64,000 nt of DNA, taken from positions 124,001 to 188,000 of the forward strand of contig CANQGQ010000002.1 in NCBI GenBank assembly GCA_947623305.1. Direction: 5' to 3'. Positions 1 to 8,929 of the stretch are shown here, piece after piece (position 1 is the stretch's first letter; the number at the start of each line of letters is the position of its first letter). The DNA comes from an uncultured Alistipes sp. GTDB lineage: Bacteria; Bacteroidota; Bacteroidia; Bacteroidales; Rikenellaceae. Under the pieces are notes generated by a model. The model made no database searches, had not been told where the DNA came from, and saw only the letters and a list, made by a program, of their open reading frames with translations. The position numbers and the translations under genes are program-made.

Positions 1-2337
1 GAACCGCAGCGTGTGCGCGATCTGTTGCAGCGGACGGCGCAGTTGGAGTTCTGGTTGACCTACGACGCCAACGAACTTTGGCGGCCGCTCCAAGAGGCCG
101 ATGCCTTGCTGGGGCGCGAAGCGAACGCTTCGACCGAAGCATCCGAAACGGTTGCCGAAGCAACCGAGCCGGTCGCTCAAACCGATTCGGTCGCTGCTTC
201 CGGTTTGCTCTCGGAGATCGCATCCGATGAAGCGGCCGAACCCGCCCATACGGGTCGTTTCGATCGGGCACGCAATCCGCTCTTCGCTTTGCTCGACCCC
301 AGTTTCGCCGGCGGTGCAGTCATGGGTGCCGTTTACAAATCCGACATGGCAGCCGTGAACGAATATCTGTCGCGGCCCGACATCAAACAGTTGTTCCCCG
401 CCGATGTCCGCTTCATGTGGAGCGTCAAGGGCGACGACAAGATCGACGGACGTTACTACCTCTATGCCATCAAGGCGCAGGGCGGCAAGGCGCCGCTCGA
501 CGGTTCGGTCGTAACCGAAGCCTCGGAACAGTACCAGCAGCATGGTGCTACGGCTGAGGTCTCGATGGCGATGAATTCCGAGGGAGCGCAGCGCTGGGCC
601 CGTCTGACGGGCGAGAACATCGGCAAATGCGTCGCTATCGTCTTGGACGGTGCCGTCTATTCGGCTCCGGTCGTCCGGACGAAGATCGACAAGGGCATTT
701 CGTCGATTTCGGGCGACTTCACCATCCAGGAGGCCAAGGACTTGGCCAACGTGCTGGAATCCGGTAAGGTGCCGGCTCCCGCGAAAATCATCCAGGATAC
801 CGTGGTCGGCCCGTCGTTGGGACAGGAATCCATCAATGCAGGTCTATTGTCGTTCGTCATCGCGTTCATCCTCGTACTGCTGTACATGGGCCTGTTCTAC
901 AAAACGGCCGGTTGGATGTCCGACATTGCCTTGTTGACCAACGTCTTCCTGTTGATGGGCATTCTCGTCTCGTTCGGTGCCGTGCTGACCCTGCCGGGTA
1001 TCGCCGGTATCGTCCTGACGATGGGTATGGCGGTCGATGCCAACGTGATTATCTACGAACGTATCAAGGAGGAGCTGCGCGGCGGCAAGGGCTTGTCGCT
1101 GGCAATCAAGGACGGTTTCTCGAAGGCCTATTCGGCCATCATCGACGGTAACTTGACGACCATCATCACCGGTATCGTCTTGATGATCTTCGGTAACGGC
1201 CCCGTGCGCGGTTTCGCTACGACGTTGATCATCGGTATCATTACTTCGTTCTTCAGCGCCGTGTTCATCACGCGTCTGTTGATTGATTGGGTCGCTGCGA
1301 AGTGGGGTACCATCTCGTTCTCGCGCAAGTGGTCGGAGGGATTCCTCAATCATACGCATGTCGATTTCTTGAGCAAGCGTAAAATCTCCTATATCGTCGC
1401 TGCTGCAGTGATCGTCGTATCGTGCATCTCGTTCGCCGTGCAGGGGTTGAATCTCGGTGCGGAGTTCACGGGCGGTCGTGCCTACGTCATTCGCTTCGAC
1501 AAGCCGGTTTTGGCCGAGGATGTGCGTGCCAGCCTGCAAGGGGTCTTCAGCGAGGTGGTGGATGCCGATGCTTCGAAGACCAGCTACGAGGTGAAACAGT
1601 ATGGCAACGAACGTCAGATGCGGATCGTTACGCAGTACAAGTACGACGATACGTCGGATACTGCGACGGCCGAAGTCGAACAGCTTCTCTACGAGGCTTT
1701 GAAACCGCTCTATTCGTACGATATTACTTTCGAGAACTTCAGCAATACGCAGAACGACGAGAACGGTATCCTCACCGCCGATAAAATCGGTCCGTCGATC
1801 GCGAGCGACATGACGTGGAATGCCGTCTATTCGGTACTCTTCTCGTTGATCGCTATCGGTCTGTACATTACGTTCCGGTTCAAACGCTGGCAGTGGGCTT
1901 CGGGCGCCACGATGGCCTTGGCTATCAATGCGCTCTTCATCATCGGCATCTTCTCGTTGTTCTACAAGATCATGCCTTTCAACTTGGAGGTGAACCAGGC
2001 TTTCATCGCTGCCATTCTGACGATTATCGGTTACGCGATCAACGATACCGTGGTGGTCTTCGACCGTATCCGCGAATACTTGGTGCTTTATCCGAAACGC
2101 AATCTGAAAGAGAATGTCAACAATGCAATCAATTCGACGTTGTCGCGTACCATCAATACGTCGGGTACGACGCTCGTTACGTTGTTGGCGATCTTCTTCT
2201 TCGGCGGTGAGTCGATTCGCGCTTTCATCTTCGCGTTGATTGTCGGTGTCATCGTCGGTACCATTGCAACCATTTTCATTGCGACGCCGATTGCTTTCGA
2301 TTTGATGACCAAACGGGCCAAAATTGATCGGGAATAG
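1..2337 (+). CDS. secDF: Protein translocase SecDF fusion, 5' end cut by window
   Basis: This is the C-terminal ~778 residues of the fused SecD-SecF subunit of the Sec translocon, an inner-membrane RND-type protein that uses the proton gradient to pull proteins across the membrane. The frame is open through base 1, so the start is outside the window. The SecD half shows the periplasmic P1 end (VAIVLDGAVYSAPVV) and the helix motif GMAVDANVIIYERIKEEL. The SecF half begins around SFAVQGLNLGAEFTGG and carries the paired motif GYAINDTVVVFDRIREYL. Both contain the conserved membrane Asp. Fusion of the two subunits is usual in Bacteroidota. A strong terminator follows. Confidence 0.96.
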   Translation, partial: EPQRVRDLLQRTAQLEFWLTYDANELWRPLQEADALLGREANASTEASETVAEATEPVAQTDSVAASGLLSEIASDEAAEPAHTGRFDRARNPLFALLDPSFAGGAVMGAVYKSDMAAVNEYLSRPDIKQLFPADVRFMWSVKGDDKIDGRYYLYAIKAQGGKAPLDGSVVTEASEQYQQHGATAEVSMAMNSEGAQRWARLTGENIGKCVAIVLDGAVYSAPVVRTKIDKGISSISGDFTIQEAKDLANVLESGKVPAPAKIIQDTVVGPSLGQESINAGLLSFVIAFILVLLYMGLFYKTAGWMSDIALLTNVFLLMGILVSFGAVLTLPGIAGIVLTMGMAVDANVIIYERIKEELRGGKGLSLAIKDGFSKAYSAIIDGNLTTIITGIVLMIFGNGPVRGFATTLIIGIITSFFSAVFITRLLIDWVAAKWGTISFSRKWSEGFLNHTHVDFLSKRKISYIVAAAVIVVSCISFAVQGLNLGAEFTGGRAYVIRFDKPVLAEDVRASLQGVFSEVVDADASKTSYEVKQYGNERQMRIVTQYKYDDTSDTATAEVEQLLYEALKPLYSYDITFENFSNTQNDENGILTADKIGPSIASDMTWNAVYSVLFSLIAIGLYITFRFKRWQWASGATMALAINALFIIGIFSLFYKIMPFNLEVNQAFIAAILTIIGYAINDTVVVFDRIREYLVLYPKRNLKENVNNAINSTLSRTINTSGTTLVTLLAIFFFGGESIRAFIFALIVGVIVGTIATIFIATPIAFDLMTKRAKIDRE

Positions 2338-2358
2338 ATCGCTTGGAGCCAGTTCGAT

Positions 2359-2404
2359 AAAGGAGGAGACGGATCGTCGGTCGTACGGCGATCCGTCTCC
2401 TTTT
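2359..2404 (+). terminator. Rho-independent terminator after secDF
   Basis: A 12-bp perfect stem (GGAGACGGATCG at 2365-2376 with CGATCCGTCTCC at 2389-2400) is followed by TTTTC. It lies 27 bases after the secDF stop. Confidence 0.85.
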
Positions 2405-2496
2405 CAGTCTACGGGTGGCGAAGGTGGTTCGTCGAGGGCCGGTGGCTGGTAGAGGGCGCCCTACGGATTACGCAGTTTCGAAGGTTTTGCGGCCGA

Positions 2497-2528
2497 TTTG
2501 TAATTCAACGGATTATTCATTAACTTTG
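2497..2528 (+). promoter_or_regulatory. Bacteroidota-type promoter for the ybbR-like/coaE/folP operon
   Basis: TTTG (2497-2500), a 20-base spacer and TAACTTTG (2521-2528) match the primary-sigma consensus TTTG-N19-21-TAnnTTTG. The start codon follows 20 bases later. Confidence 0.75.
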
Positions 2529-2548
2529 AAAACGATTATCGGACGGTT

Positions 2549-2944
2549 ATGGAAAATTTCTGGAAATGGATGCGCCGTTATGTCTCTCCGATTTTTTTGG
2601 TGATGCTCGTTGCGTCGTTCATCCTGTGGTTTATCGCCAAGTTGAACTATACCTACATGACCGAACAGAAGGTGCAGTTGCTCATCGACGGCCGGCCAAT
2701 CGAGGTAACCTGCCTGGTCGAGGGGCTCGGTACCAATCTGTTCGGCTACAAGGTCTATTCGAACAAAACTTTGCGGATTCCGTTGACCGAACTTCGTTAC
2801 GAAGTCGCGCAGGAGGAAGGGCATGAAGGAAGGATTCGGATTGATCCGCAATCCTTGCAGAGCGCCATTTCGTTGCGTTACAGCGATATAAAAATCATTT
2901 CCATCGGGGAAGTTCCCGAAATCGAACCCGCGGCGGAGCCATGA
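2549..2944 (+). CDS. YbbR-like membrane-anchored protein
   Basis: A 131-residue protein with one N-terminal membrane segment (about residues 14-31) and a periplasmic remainder. The Arg/Lys-rich residues before the helix suggest N-in topology. The region around residues 40-75 (KVQLLIDGRPIEVTCLVEGL) resembles a single YbbR-like domain, the domain of the diadenylate-cyclase regulator CdaR. A short YbbR-type gene in front of coaE is common in Bacteroidales, which is the main support for the name; the sequence match alone is weak. Its stop overlaps the coaE start, so the two are probably co-translated. Confidence 0.7.
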   Translation: MENFWKWMRRYVSPIFLVMLVASFILWFIAKLNYTYMTEQKVQLLIDGRPIEVTCLVEGLGTNLFGYKVYSNKTLRIPLTELRYEVAQEEGHEGRIRIDPQSLQSAISLRYSDIKIISIGEVPEIEPAAEP

Positions 2945-3537
2945 TGAAGGTCGGTATTACGGGAGGCATCGGCAGCGGAAAAAGTACGGTTTGCCGCCTT
3001 TTCGCACAGCGCGGTATTGCGGTCTACGATTCGGACAGCGAGGCCAAGCGATTGATGTCGGACGATGCGGATTTGCGATCGGCCGTCATCGCTCGTTTCG
3101 GCGCCGATACTTATCCCGATGGACGGCTCGACCGCTCACGGCTTGCCGCCTGCGCCTTTTCCGATACCCGGGCGCTTGCCGATCTGAATGCTTTGGTGCA
3201 TCCCGTCGTCATTCGCGATTTCGAGGCGTGGGCCGAGCGGCAGGAGGGACCCTACGTGATTTTGGAGAGCGCCATTTTGTTCGAAGCCGGATTGCAGGGC
3301 TCGGTCGACCGGAGCATTGCTGTGCTGGCTCCCGTGGAGTTGCGCATTCAGCGGGCGTGTCGCCGCGACGGCTGCGACGAAGCGCGTATTCGCGAACGAA
3401 TCGCGGCCCAAATGACCGATGACGATTTGTGTCGTTTGGCCGATTACACGATGGTGAATATCCTCGAGACGGATTTGGAACCGTCGGTGGCCTATCTCGA
3501 CGGACTTTTCAGACAACAAGCGGCAGCGAAAAGATGA
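2941..3537 (+). CDS. coaE: Dephospho-CoA kinase
   Basis: Catalyses the last step of coenzyme A synthesis, ATP-dependent phosphorylation of the 3'-hydroxyl of dephospho-CoA. The P-loop GITGGIGSGKST is at residues 6-17, followed by the CoaE signature region (VYDSDSEAKRL, HPVVIRDFEAW, ILESAILFEAG). The length, 198 residues, is normal. The start is ATGATG: the first ATG overlaps the upstream stop by four bases, the second by one, so either could be used. The 3' end overlaps folP by four bases. Confidence 0.95.
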   Translation: MMKVGITGGIGSGKSTVCRLFAQRGIAVYDSDSEAKRLMSDDADLRSAVIARFGADTYPDGRLDRSRLAACAFSDTRALADLNALVHPVVIRDFEAWAERQEGPYVILESAILFEAGLQGSVDRSIAVLAPVELRIQRACRRDGCDEARIRERIAAQMTDDDLCRLADYTMVNILETDLEPSVAYLDGLFRQQAAAKR

Positions 3538-4358
3538 AACTCGATTTATCCGTTCCGCAGGTGATGGCGATCGTGAACGTTACGCCCGATTCGTTTTTCG
3601 CCGACAGCCGCACATTCGATGCCGATGCGGTCGCGCGTCGTGTCGAAACCGTGCTTGCCGAGGGGGCGACGATGATCGACATCGGCGGATATTCTTCACG
3701 ATCTGGGGCCGACGAGGTGCCGCTCGAGGAGGAGTGGCGCCGTGTGACGATGGGGTTGGAAGTCGTGCGACGGGTGGCGCCCGAGGTGCCCGTGTCGGTC
3801 GATACGTTCCGCAGCGAGATCGTCGTGCGGGCGGTCGAACGTTTCGGCGAGGTGATCGTCAACGACATATCGACCGGCGAGCTGGATGATCGGATGATTC
3901 CGACGGTAGCGCATTACGGGCTGCCATATATTGCCATGCACATGAAGGGGACGCCCCGAACCATGCAGTCGATGACCGATTATCGCGGCGGGATCGTCGA
4001 CGAGGTGGCGGCCTATTTTCAGCGGCGTATCGCTTTTTTGCAGGCCGTGGGTGTTCGACGCGAACAGATCGTTTTGGATCCCGGATTCGGCTTCGCCAAG
4101 ACGTTGGAGCAGAATTACGAACTGTTGAGCGGTTTGCATCGGTTGTGCGAAACGGGCTATCCGGTATTGGCCGGCGTATCGCGCAAGTCGATGATTTGGA
4201 AAGCATTGGATACGACGCCGGCCGAATCGCTCGCCGGCACGGTGGTGCTGGAATGGGAGTGCCTGTGTCAGGGGGCGACCGTTTTGCGTGCGCATGACGT
4301 TCGCGAAGCGGTCGATGTGGTTCGGTTGTTCGAAATCTATAAACGGAACGGAAAATGA
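3534..4358 (+). CDS. folP: Dihydropteroate synthase
   Basis: Joins p-aminobenzoate to 6-hydroxymethyl-dihydropterin diphosphate in folate synthesis and is the target of sulfonamides. The DHPS signature [14 protein letters not shown] is at residues 13-26, with [23 protein letters not shown], the VNDIS strand and the C-terminal [10 protein letters not shown] also present. The start at 3534 was chosen because it gives the usual 274-residue length and an ATGA overlap with coaE; the open frame extends further upstream only inside coaE. The 3' end overlaps the next gene by four bases. Confidence 0.95.
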   Translation: MKLDLSVPQVMAIVNVTPDSFFADSRTFDADAVARRVETVLAEGATMIDIGGYSSRSGADEVPLEEEWRRVTMGLEVVRRVAPEVPVSVDTFRSEIVVRAVERFGEVIVNDISTGELDDRMIPTVAHYGLPYIAMHMKGTPRTMQSMTDYRGGIVDEVAAYFQRRIAFLQAVGVRREQIVLDPGFGFAKTLEQNYELLSGLHRLCETGYPVLAGVSRKSMIWKALDTTPAESLAGTVVLEWECLCQGATVLRAHDVREAVDVVRLFEIYKRNGK

Positions 4359-5008
4359 TACAGATCGAAAATATCCACAAACGCTTCGGTACGTTGGAGG
4401 TACTGAAGGGCATTTCGCTCGAGGTGGCCGATCGGGAGGTCGTGGCGATCGTCGGGGCCAGCGGAGCCGGCAAGACGACCTTGCTGCAGATCATCGGCAC
4501 GCTTTCGCGTCCGGACGAAGGGCTCGTGCGGATCGACGATCGGGATGTTTTCTCTTTGGATGACCGGACGTTGTCGCGATTCCGGAATGAACGGATCGGG
4601 TTCGTCTTTCAGTTCCATCATTTGTTGCCCGAATTCACTGCTTTCGAGAACGTTTGTATCCCCGCATGGATCGGGCGTCGTCCGAAAGCCGAGGTCGAGA
4701 GCCGAGCTCGCGAGTTGCTCGGATTGATGGGCTTGGCCGACCGCAGCGAGCACAAACCTGCGCAGTTGTCGGGCGGCGAGCAGCAACGGGTCGCTATCGC
4801 ACGGGCATTGATCAATTCGCCTGCGGTGTTGCTGGCGGACGAACCGTCCGGCAATCTCGATACCAGGACGCGCGAGGAAATCCATCGGTTGTTTTTCGAG
4901 TTGCGCGACCGATTGGGACAAACGGTCGTTATCGTAACCCACGATGAACATCTGGCCGCTATGTCCGATCGTCGGATCGTCCTTTCCGACGGGCAGGTCG
5001 TCCGATAG
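4355..5008 (+). CDS. LolD/MacB-type ABC transporter ATP-binding protein
   Basis: A 217-residue cytoplasmic ATPase. It has Walker [10 protein letters not shown], the Q-loop [16 protein letters not shown], the signature [15 protein letters not shown], Walker [13 protein letters not shown] and the H-loop VTHDE. This pattern is that of the LolD/MacB/FtsE branch, whose members drive extraction of lipoproteins or other envelope cargo through FtsX-type permeases. No permease is adjacent; the FtsX-type permease at 7403-8647 on the other strand is a plausible partner, which is inference. It closes the ybbR-like/coaE/folP operon with a four-base overlap. Confidence 0.88.
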   Translation: MIQIENIHKRFGTLEVLKGISLEVADREVVAIVGASGAGKTTLLQIIGTLSRPDEGLVRIDDRDVFSLDDRTLSRFRNERIGFVFQFHHLLPEFTAFENVCIPAWIGRRPKAEVESRARELLGLMGLADRSEHKPAQLSGGEQQRVAIARALINSPAVLLADEPSGNLDTRTREEIHRLFFELRDRLGQTVVIVTHDEHLAAMSDRRIVLSDGQVVR

Positions 5009-5110
5009 CCGGACGCAAGCAGTGAACAACGTTTTTTCGATGGAGCGACGGCCTCCGGTTCTTAAGACAATAACACTCTGTTTTTCGCTTGCGGCTGAAA
5101 AAGGATAAAT

Positions 5111-5246
5111 AAGGCGATTAGATACAAATTTACATCGACGTTAATCCAAAACCGTTAGACCTTGCGGGTTTCGACCGAAGCCTCCGCCAAGGCGGGGGGG
5201 GGTGGGGGTGAGTCAAAACTACATGCGCGGCCTATAGCCGCGAGAG
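5111..5246. repeat. Bipartite palindromic intergenic repeat, copy A
   Basis: One of at least four copies in the window of a ~135 bp element. Its core is a GC palindrome (TCCGCCAAGGCGG, arms extended by C/G runs) followed by a G-run spacer and a second palindrome (CGCGGC-n5-GCCGCG). The 5' part, with AAGGCGATTAGATACAA at 5111, is shared almost exactly with copy C (inverted orientation, 52482-52617). It sits between convergent genes. No reading frame is apparent from 5009 to 5314 otherwise. Confidence 0.75.
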
Positions 5247-5314
5247 CCACACCGACGACGATGTACATACATTCGCTAACTTGACAAGCAGCAGCGTTGT
5301 ATATAGTTACCGAT

Positions 5315-5341
5315 AAAAAACGGCCCGAATCATTCGGGCCG
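5315..5341 (-). terminator. Terminator of the Cys-rich lipoprotein gene
   Basis: Read on the minus strand: CGGCCCGAA, a 3-base loop, TTCGGGCCG, then TTTTTT. It lies 24 bases after the stop of the small gene at 5366-5581. Confidence 0.88.
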
Positions 5342-5365
5342 TCGTTCGTTTCAGTGAGTCGAACC

Positions 5366-5581
5366 TTATTTGGTCGCTTCAGCGGGAGCTTCGGTTGCTT
5401 CGGCAGCCGTCGAATCGGCTTTCTCGCAGCAGCAGCAGCACGAATCGGTTTTCTCGCATTCCGTGCATTCTACATTGGCTTCGGCCTCAGCCTCGGCAGC
5501 GGCCTGCTTGTTGGCATTGCCACCGCAGCTGATCATAGCGGCAGCAGCCAGTACGATTGCGAAAGAGAAAATTTTTTTCAT
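5366..5581 (-). CDS. Small Cys-rich lipoprotein, function unknown
   Basis: A 71-residue protein with a type II signal peptide. The lipobox is AMISC, so Cys19 would be the lipidated residue. The mature part is Ala/Glu-rich and holds a cluster of cysteines: C-T-E-C, then five consecutive Cys at residues 48-52, in the segment VECTECEKTDSCCCCCE. No known family comes to mind. The cluster could bind metal or form disulfides, or may be low-complexity. It has its own promoter and terminator, so it is a single-gene transcript. The combination of lipobox, promoter and terminator makes it a real gene. Confidence 0.8.
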   Translation of the reverse strand: MKKIFSFAIVLAAAAMISCGGNANKQAAAEAEAEANVECTECEKTDSCCCCCEKADSTAAEATEAPAEATK

Positions 5582-5617
5582 AACTTTAAACGTTTAAGTG
5601 AGTTGTTTTTAACGTTG

Positions 5618-5647
5618 CAAAGATAGGTAATCGGTAGAATTATGCAA
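5618..5647 (-). promoter_or_regulatory. Promoter of the Cys-rich lipoprotein gene
   Basis: On the minus strand: TTG (5647-5645), 19 bases, TATCTTTG (5625-5618). It lies 37 bases before the start codon. Confidence 0.75.
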
Positions 5648-5683
5648 GAAAAAAATGAAAAATTTTAATAATTTCGGTCGCCG

Positions 5684-6145
5684 CTATTCCAACAGATCGG
5701 ATAACGACAACTCCTCGTTTTTGAGAAAGGTTCTCGGGAAAGTCGATAAAACTCTGCCTCTCAGTATGATGGCTTCCTCTGCTGTCAGACAGTTGCCGGC
5801 TGTTACGCGCCAATAGGGGTTGTCGTAAGAGAGATAGACTTTCGTATCGGGAAAAGTCTCTTCGAAGAGCGTTTTCGCTCGCACGGCCTCGGCTCGGGCA
5901 TTCTGTCCGTTGTCCAAAAAGAGGCAGATCCGGTACCCGCGGAAAGTCAGGCGTGTCGGGTTCCGTTCGACACGGGCTGTGGCTTCGGCCGCATCGCCCC
6001 ATTCGGTCGCCGTAACGCGAGCGCCATCCGTTGCAGTCGGCTGGGCGAGGCGTTGTTTGAACAGTTCGAGTGTTTGCGTGTGGGTCGGCGTCGAAAAGGC
6101 CGTCAGCGCAAGGGCGAAAAGCAGGAGAAAAGGTCGATGATTCAT
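5684..6145 (-). CDS. Exported SPOR-domain-like protein
   Basis: A 153-residue protein with a cleavable-looking signal peptide (about residues 1-23). The mature part contains a segment reading YRICLFLDNGQNARAEAV, then a TKVYLSYDNPYWRVTAGN strand and an AEEAIILRG helix. This order (sugar-binding RNP fold, two similar halves) is that of the SPOR peptidoglycan-binding domain, so a cell-wall-associated periplasmic role is likely. It is the last gene of the minus-strand operon, overlapping its upstream neighbour by four bases. Confidence 0.7.
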   Translation of the reverse strand: MNHRPFLLLFALALTAFSTPTHTQTLELFKQRLAQPTATDGARVTATEWGDAAEATARVERNPTRLTFRGYRICLFLDNGQNARAEAVRAKTLFEETFPDTKVYLSYDNPYWRVTAGNCLTAEEAIILRGRVLSTFPRTFLKNEELSLSDLLE

Positions 6146-6684
6146 TGCGGGAAGGTGTTTTTCACTCCGTCGGAATAGGATCGGATTTGATTTTTCAACT
6201 CTTGTAACGTGATGCCAAAGATAGACAAAAAATCCGAAAGCAGCATCTTCTCTTGGGCAATATCAATGCGGGCCGGCCCGCCGTGTCCCTCGATGCGGAA
6301 GGAGACCCGAATCTGCGACGAATCGTCGTTGTAGAGGTCGCGCGCGACCAGCATCATGGCCAACCCTTCGGCTTTCAGTTTCCAGCGGGTCGCGATTGAT
6401 TCGGTCGAGCGTTTGTCGATTTCGATGCTTTCGTGCAACCGGAGCGTGATTGCCGGATTCTCTTTGTAGTGGAGCGTCAGTTCCACTTGGTCGAGTTCGA
6501 TGTTGTACCTTGTGTCGTTGGCGATGCGCAGCACCATTTCGGCACCGGTCAGTCCGCGGAGCCGGAACTCCTCGACGGCTTCGATGCGGACTTTTCGAGC
6601 CGCTTTCTCCGCCATGCGCCGGCAGGAACCGAATGTCAGAGCGAGCAAGATGAGCAAAATCGAGAGTAAAACGTTCTTTTTCAT
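6142..6684 (-). CDS. Lipoprotein of unknown function
   Basis: A 180-residue protein with a lipobox FGSC at residues 18-21. The rest is a mostly beta-stranded segment (AEMVLRIANDTRYNIELDQV, ELTLHYK, ITLRLHESIEI) followed by a helical C-terminus. The N-terminal half resembles LEA14/WHy-type or other immunoglobulin-like folds, but I cannot assign it. It is translationally coupled to menG upstream (ATGA overlap at 6681-6684) and to the SPOR-like gene downstream. Confidence 0.75.
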   Translation of the reverse strand: MKKNVLLSILLILLALTFGSCRRMAEKAARKVRIEAVEEFRLRGLTGAEMVLRIANDTRYNIELDQVELTLHYKENPAITLRLHESIEIDKRSTESIATRWKLKAEGLAMMLVARDLYNDDSSQIRVSFRIEGHGGPARIDIAQEKMLLSDFLSIFGITLQELKNQIRSYSDGVKNTFPQ

Positions 6685-7406
6685 GGCTTTTCACCGGTAT
6701 AGATTTGAGCGATGCCGAAACTCTGGCTTCGGGCCTGGCAGTTCCGGAACCCGACCTGCTCCATCATCTTTCGGAATCGTTCCGGTTCGGGGAACGCCTT
6801 TACCGAAGCGGGCAGGTATTCGTAGGCCCGGCGGTCGTGCGACACGAAGCCCCCGATGCGGGGCAGCAATCGGTGGAAATAATATTCGAAGAGCTTGCGG
6901 AACAGCCGGTTGTGCGGTCTCGACAGCTCGAGAACGACGAGCTGACCGCCCGGCCTCAGAACGCGGAAAAATTCGCGGAGGCCGGCCTCTGCGTTTTCGA
7001 AATTGCGGACGCCGAATGCGACCGTTACTGCCTCGACCGATCCGTTTGCGAGCGAAAGATGCTCGGCATCTTCGACGGCGAGTCCGATCCGTCCGTCGAG
7101 TTTGCGGGCTGCGACCTTCTTGCGGGCGACTTCGAGCATCTGTTCCGACAGGTCGGTGGCCCGAATCCGCACGTCCGGAATGCCGCGGGCCAAGTCGATG
7201 GCCAAATCGCCCGTTCCGGTCGCCGCATCGAGCAGCGTTTCCGGCGATTTTCGGCGCACGATTTGCACGACATGCCGTCGCCAGAGCCGATCGACGTTCA
7301 GCGACAGCAGATGATTGAGCCGGTCGTAGTTGGGCGCGATGCGGTTGAACATCGTGCGGATCTGCGACTTTTGGGTTTCGTGTGCGTTATAGGGTTTCAT
7401 ACTCAT
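6681..7406 (-). CDS. menG: Demethylmenaquinone methyltransferase
   Basis: SAM-dependent C-methylation of demethylmenaquinone in respiratory quinone synthesis; the family is also called UbiE. The protein is 241 residues. MFNRIAPNYDRLNHLLS at residues 17-33 is the family opening. The SAM-binding loop is LLDAATGTGDLAIDLA, followed by VAFGVRNFENAEAGLREFFRVLRPGG. Bacteroidales use menaquinone, which favours menG over ubiE. The start at 7406 was chosen for the ATGA overlap with the permease gene; a second ATG lies at 7400. Confidence 0.92.
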   Translation of the reverse strand: MSMKPYNAHETQKSQIRTMFNRIAPNYDRLNHLLSLNVDRLWRRHVVQIVRRKSPETLLDAATGTGDLAIDLARGIPDVRIRATDLSEQMLEVARKKVAARKLDGRIGLAVEDAEHLSLANGSVEAVTVAFGVRNFENAEAGLREFFRVLRPGGQLVVLELSRPHNRLFRKLFEYYFHRLLPRIGGFVSHDRRAYEYLPASVKAFPEPERFRKMMEQVGFRNCQARSQSFGIAQIYTGEKP

Positions 7407-8647
7407 TCGTAGCGAATGGTTTCTTCGGGTTTGACGGTCGACACGATGGAGGCCGGCAGGACGAGCAGCGCCACGATGGCGACTGAAAATCCGAGGTTGA
7501 GCAATGCCCATTGGCCCCAACTCAATGCAACGGGCACTTCGGAGAGCAGGTAGCCTTCGGGATCGAGTTTGACGAGGTGCGTCGAAGATTGCAACAGACA
7601 GATTCCCAAACCGATCGCATTGCCCCAGGCTAATCCGCGCAGTGCGACGAATCCGGCTCGGTAGAGGAAAATGCGGCGCAGTGGGCCGTTGCGCATACCG
7701 AATGCCTTCAGCAGACCGATCGTGCGCGTGTGGCCGAGCACCAAGATCAAGAGCACTGTGGCCATGTTGAAAAAGGAGACCGCCAGCATGATGATGAGAA
7801 TTACAGCCGTATTGACATCGTGCGCTTTGAGCCAGTCGAAAACATTGGGATAGCGTTGCCGGACGCTGTCGGCGATCAGATTGATCGTTTCGTCGGCATC
7901 ATCATTGAACAGCCGATCGTTCAGCGTTTCGGCGACGGCATCCGCCTCGGCGAGGTTCGCCGTTACGATTTCGTAGCCCGATACCTGATCGGGCTGCCAG
8001 CGGGCGAGCCGTTGCACGTTGCGCAGATCGGTGAGCACGAGGCTACCGTCCATTTCGTCCATGCCCGACGCATAGATGCCTGTGATCTTGAACCGGTCGC
8101 GATGGGGCTGTCGGTCCTCCTCGACGAACAGCATCTCGATTTTGTCGCCGATGCCCGTCCGAAGCCGTCGGGCGAGCGTGCGCGAAATCAACAGGTCTTT
8201 GGTGCGGAGGCTGTCGCCGATGCGGGGCAGATCGCCTTCGACGAGCCATTCGCGATAGTGGCGCCAGTCGTAGTCCGCATCGACCCCTTTGAGGGTGATG
8301 CCCTCGACCGTGTCGTCAGTGCGGATGATGCCGCCTTTGAGGGCATACGGAGTTGCGGCCACGACCCCCGGAACCGATCCGATGAGCGATTCGAGGTGCT
8401 CCGTGCGGCGGACGGGCATGGCGTCGAGCGATTGGACGGCTCGGATGTCGGTCAGGAGGACATGGCCGGCGAATCCGGCTATTTTGTCGGCGATTTCGCG
8501 CTTGAATCCCATCATCACCGCGATGGATACGAGCATCACGGCGATGCTCAATGCCACCGAGATGACGGCGATGCGTCCCATGACGCCGGCATCCTTACCG
8601 GAGCCGGATCGGGCCGTCCGGCGGGCTATGAAAAGGGAGAGATCCAA
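7403..8647 (-). CDS. FtsX-type ABC transporter permease (LolC/LolE-like)
   Basis: Inner-membrane permease of about 414 residues. It has one N-terminal helix (GRIAVISVALSIAVMLVSIAV), a large periplasmic MacB-like domain, and three C-terminal helices (ILIIMLAVSFFNMATVLLIL and two more), the layout of LolC/LolE. The open frame runs to 8899, but that part lies in a repeat and is not plausible protein. I place the start at a TTG (8647), giving LDLSLFIARR, the usual beginning of this family. A near-consensus TTACTTTG box lies 14 bases upstream. It heads a four-gene operon. The ATPase at 4355-5008 may be its partner. Confidence 0.82.
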   Translation of the reverse strand: MDLSLFIARRTARSGSGKDAGVMGRIAVISVALSIAVMLVSIAVMMGFKREIADKIAGFAGHVLLTDIRAVQSLDAMPVRRTEHLESLIGSVPGVVAATPYALKGGIIRTDDTVEGITLKGVDADYDWRHYREWLVEGDLPRIGDSLRTKDLLISRTLARRLRTGIGDKIEMLFVEEDRQPHRDRFKITGIYASGMDEMDGSLVLTDLRNVQRLARWQPDQVSGYEIVTANLAEADAVAETLNDRLFNDDADETINLIADSVRQRYPNVFDWLKAHDVNTAVILIIMLAVSFFNMATVLLILVLGHTRTIGLLKAFGMRNGPLRRIFLYRAGFVALRGLAWGNAIGLGICLLQSSTHLVKLDPEGYLLSEVPVALSWGQWALLNLGFSVAIVALLVLPASIVSTVKPEETIRYE

Positions 8648-8694
8648 TGTCGCGTGTTTTTCGTGAAATTTGATGCAAAGTAACCCATAAATTT

Positions 8695-8853
8695 CGTACC
8701 TTTGGCTTCGCCGAAGATACTCCCGCTCGGCAATGTTCAAATAAATTTGGCATTGCTCTCGCTTATTCGTATCTTTGGCTCCGCCGAAAATACTCCGTCG
8801 CGGCAAAAATACAAACAAGTTTGCTTTTTGCGCACGACTTATTCGTATTTTTG
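8695..8853. repeat. Three-unit ~75 bp repeat carrying promoter boxes
   Basis: Units begin at 8695, 8768 and 8844 (spacing 73 and 76). Each opens with a -7-type box: TACCTTTG, TATCTTTG and TATTTTTG. The first two then share GGCT-Y-CGCCGAA-R-ATACTCC, and each unit ends in CTTATT before the next box. It lies between the divergent permease and zinc-peptidase genes. The third box is 77 bases from the peptidase ATG and is its likely promoter. From memory, near-identical sequence is scattered through gut Bacteroidales genomes; a BLASTN search would settle that. Confidence 0.75.
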
Positions 8854-8929
8854 CCCAAAATCCATCGGAAGTGTCGCTGTCCGCTGTTTTTTGAAGCATG
8901 AAAAGCGTGAAAACTTATTTAATAAAAAA

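Noticed and set aside
8648..8899. N-terminal extension of the FtsX-type permease
   Set aside because: The extra 84 codons lie in a non-coding ~75 bp repeat with promoter boxes; family members begin at the LDLSLFIARR region.
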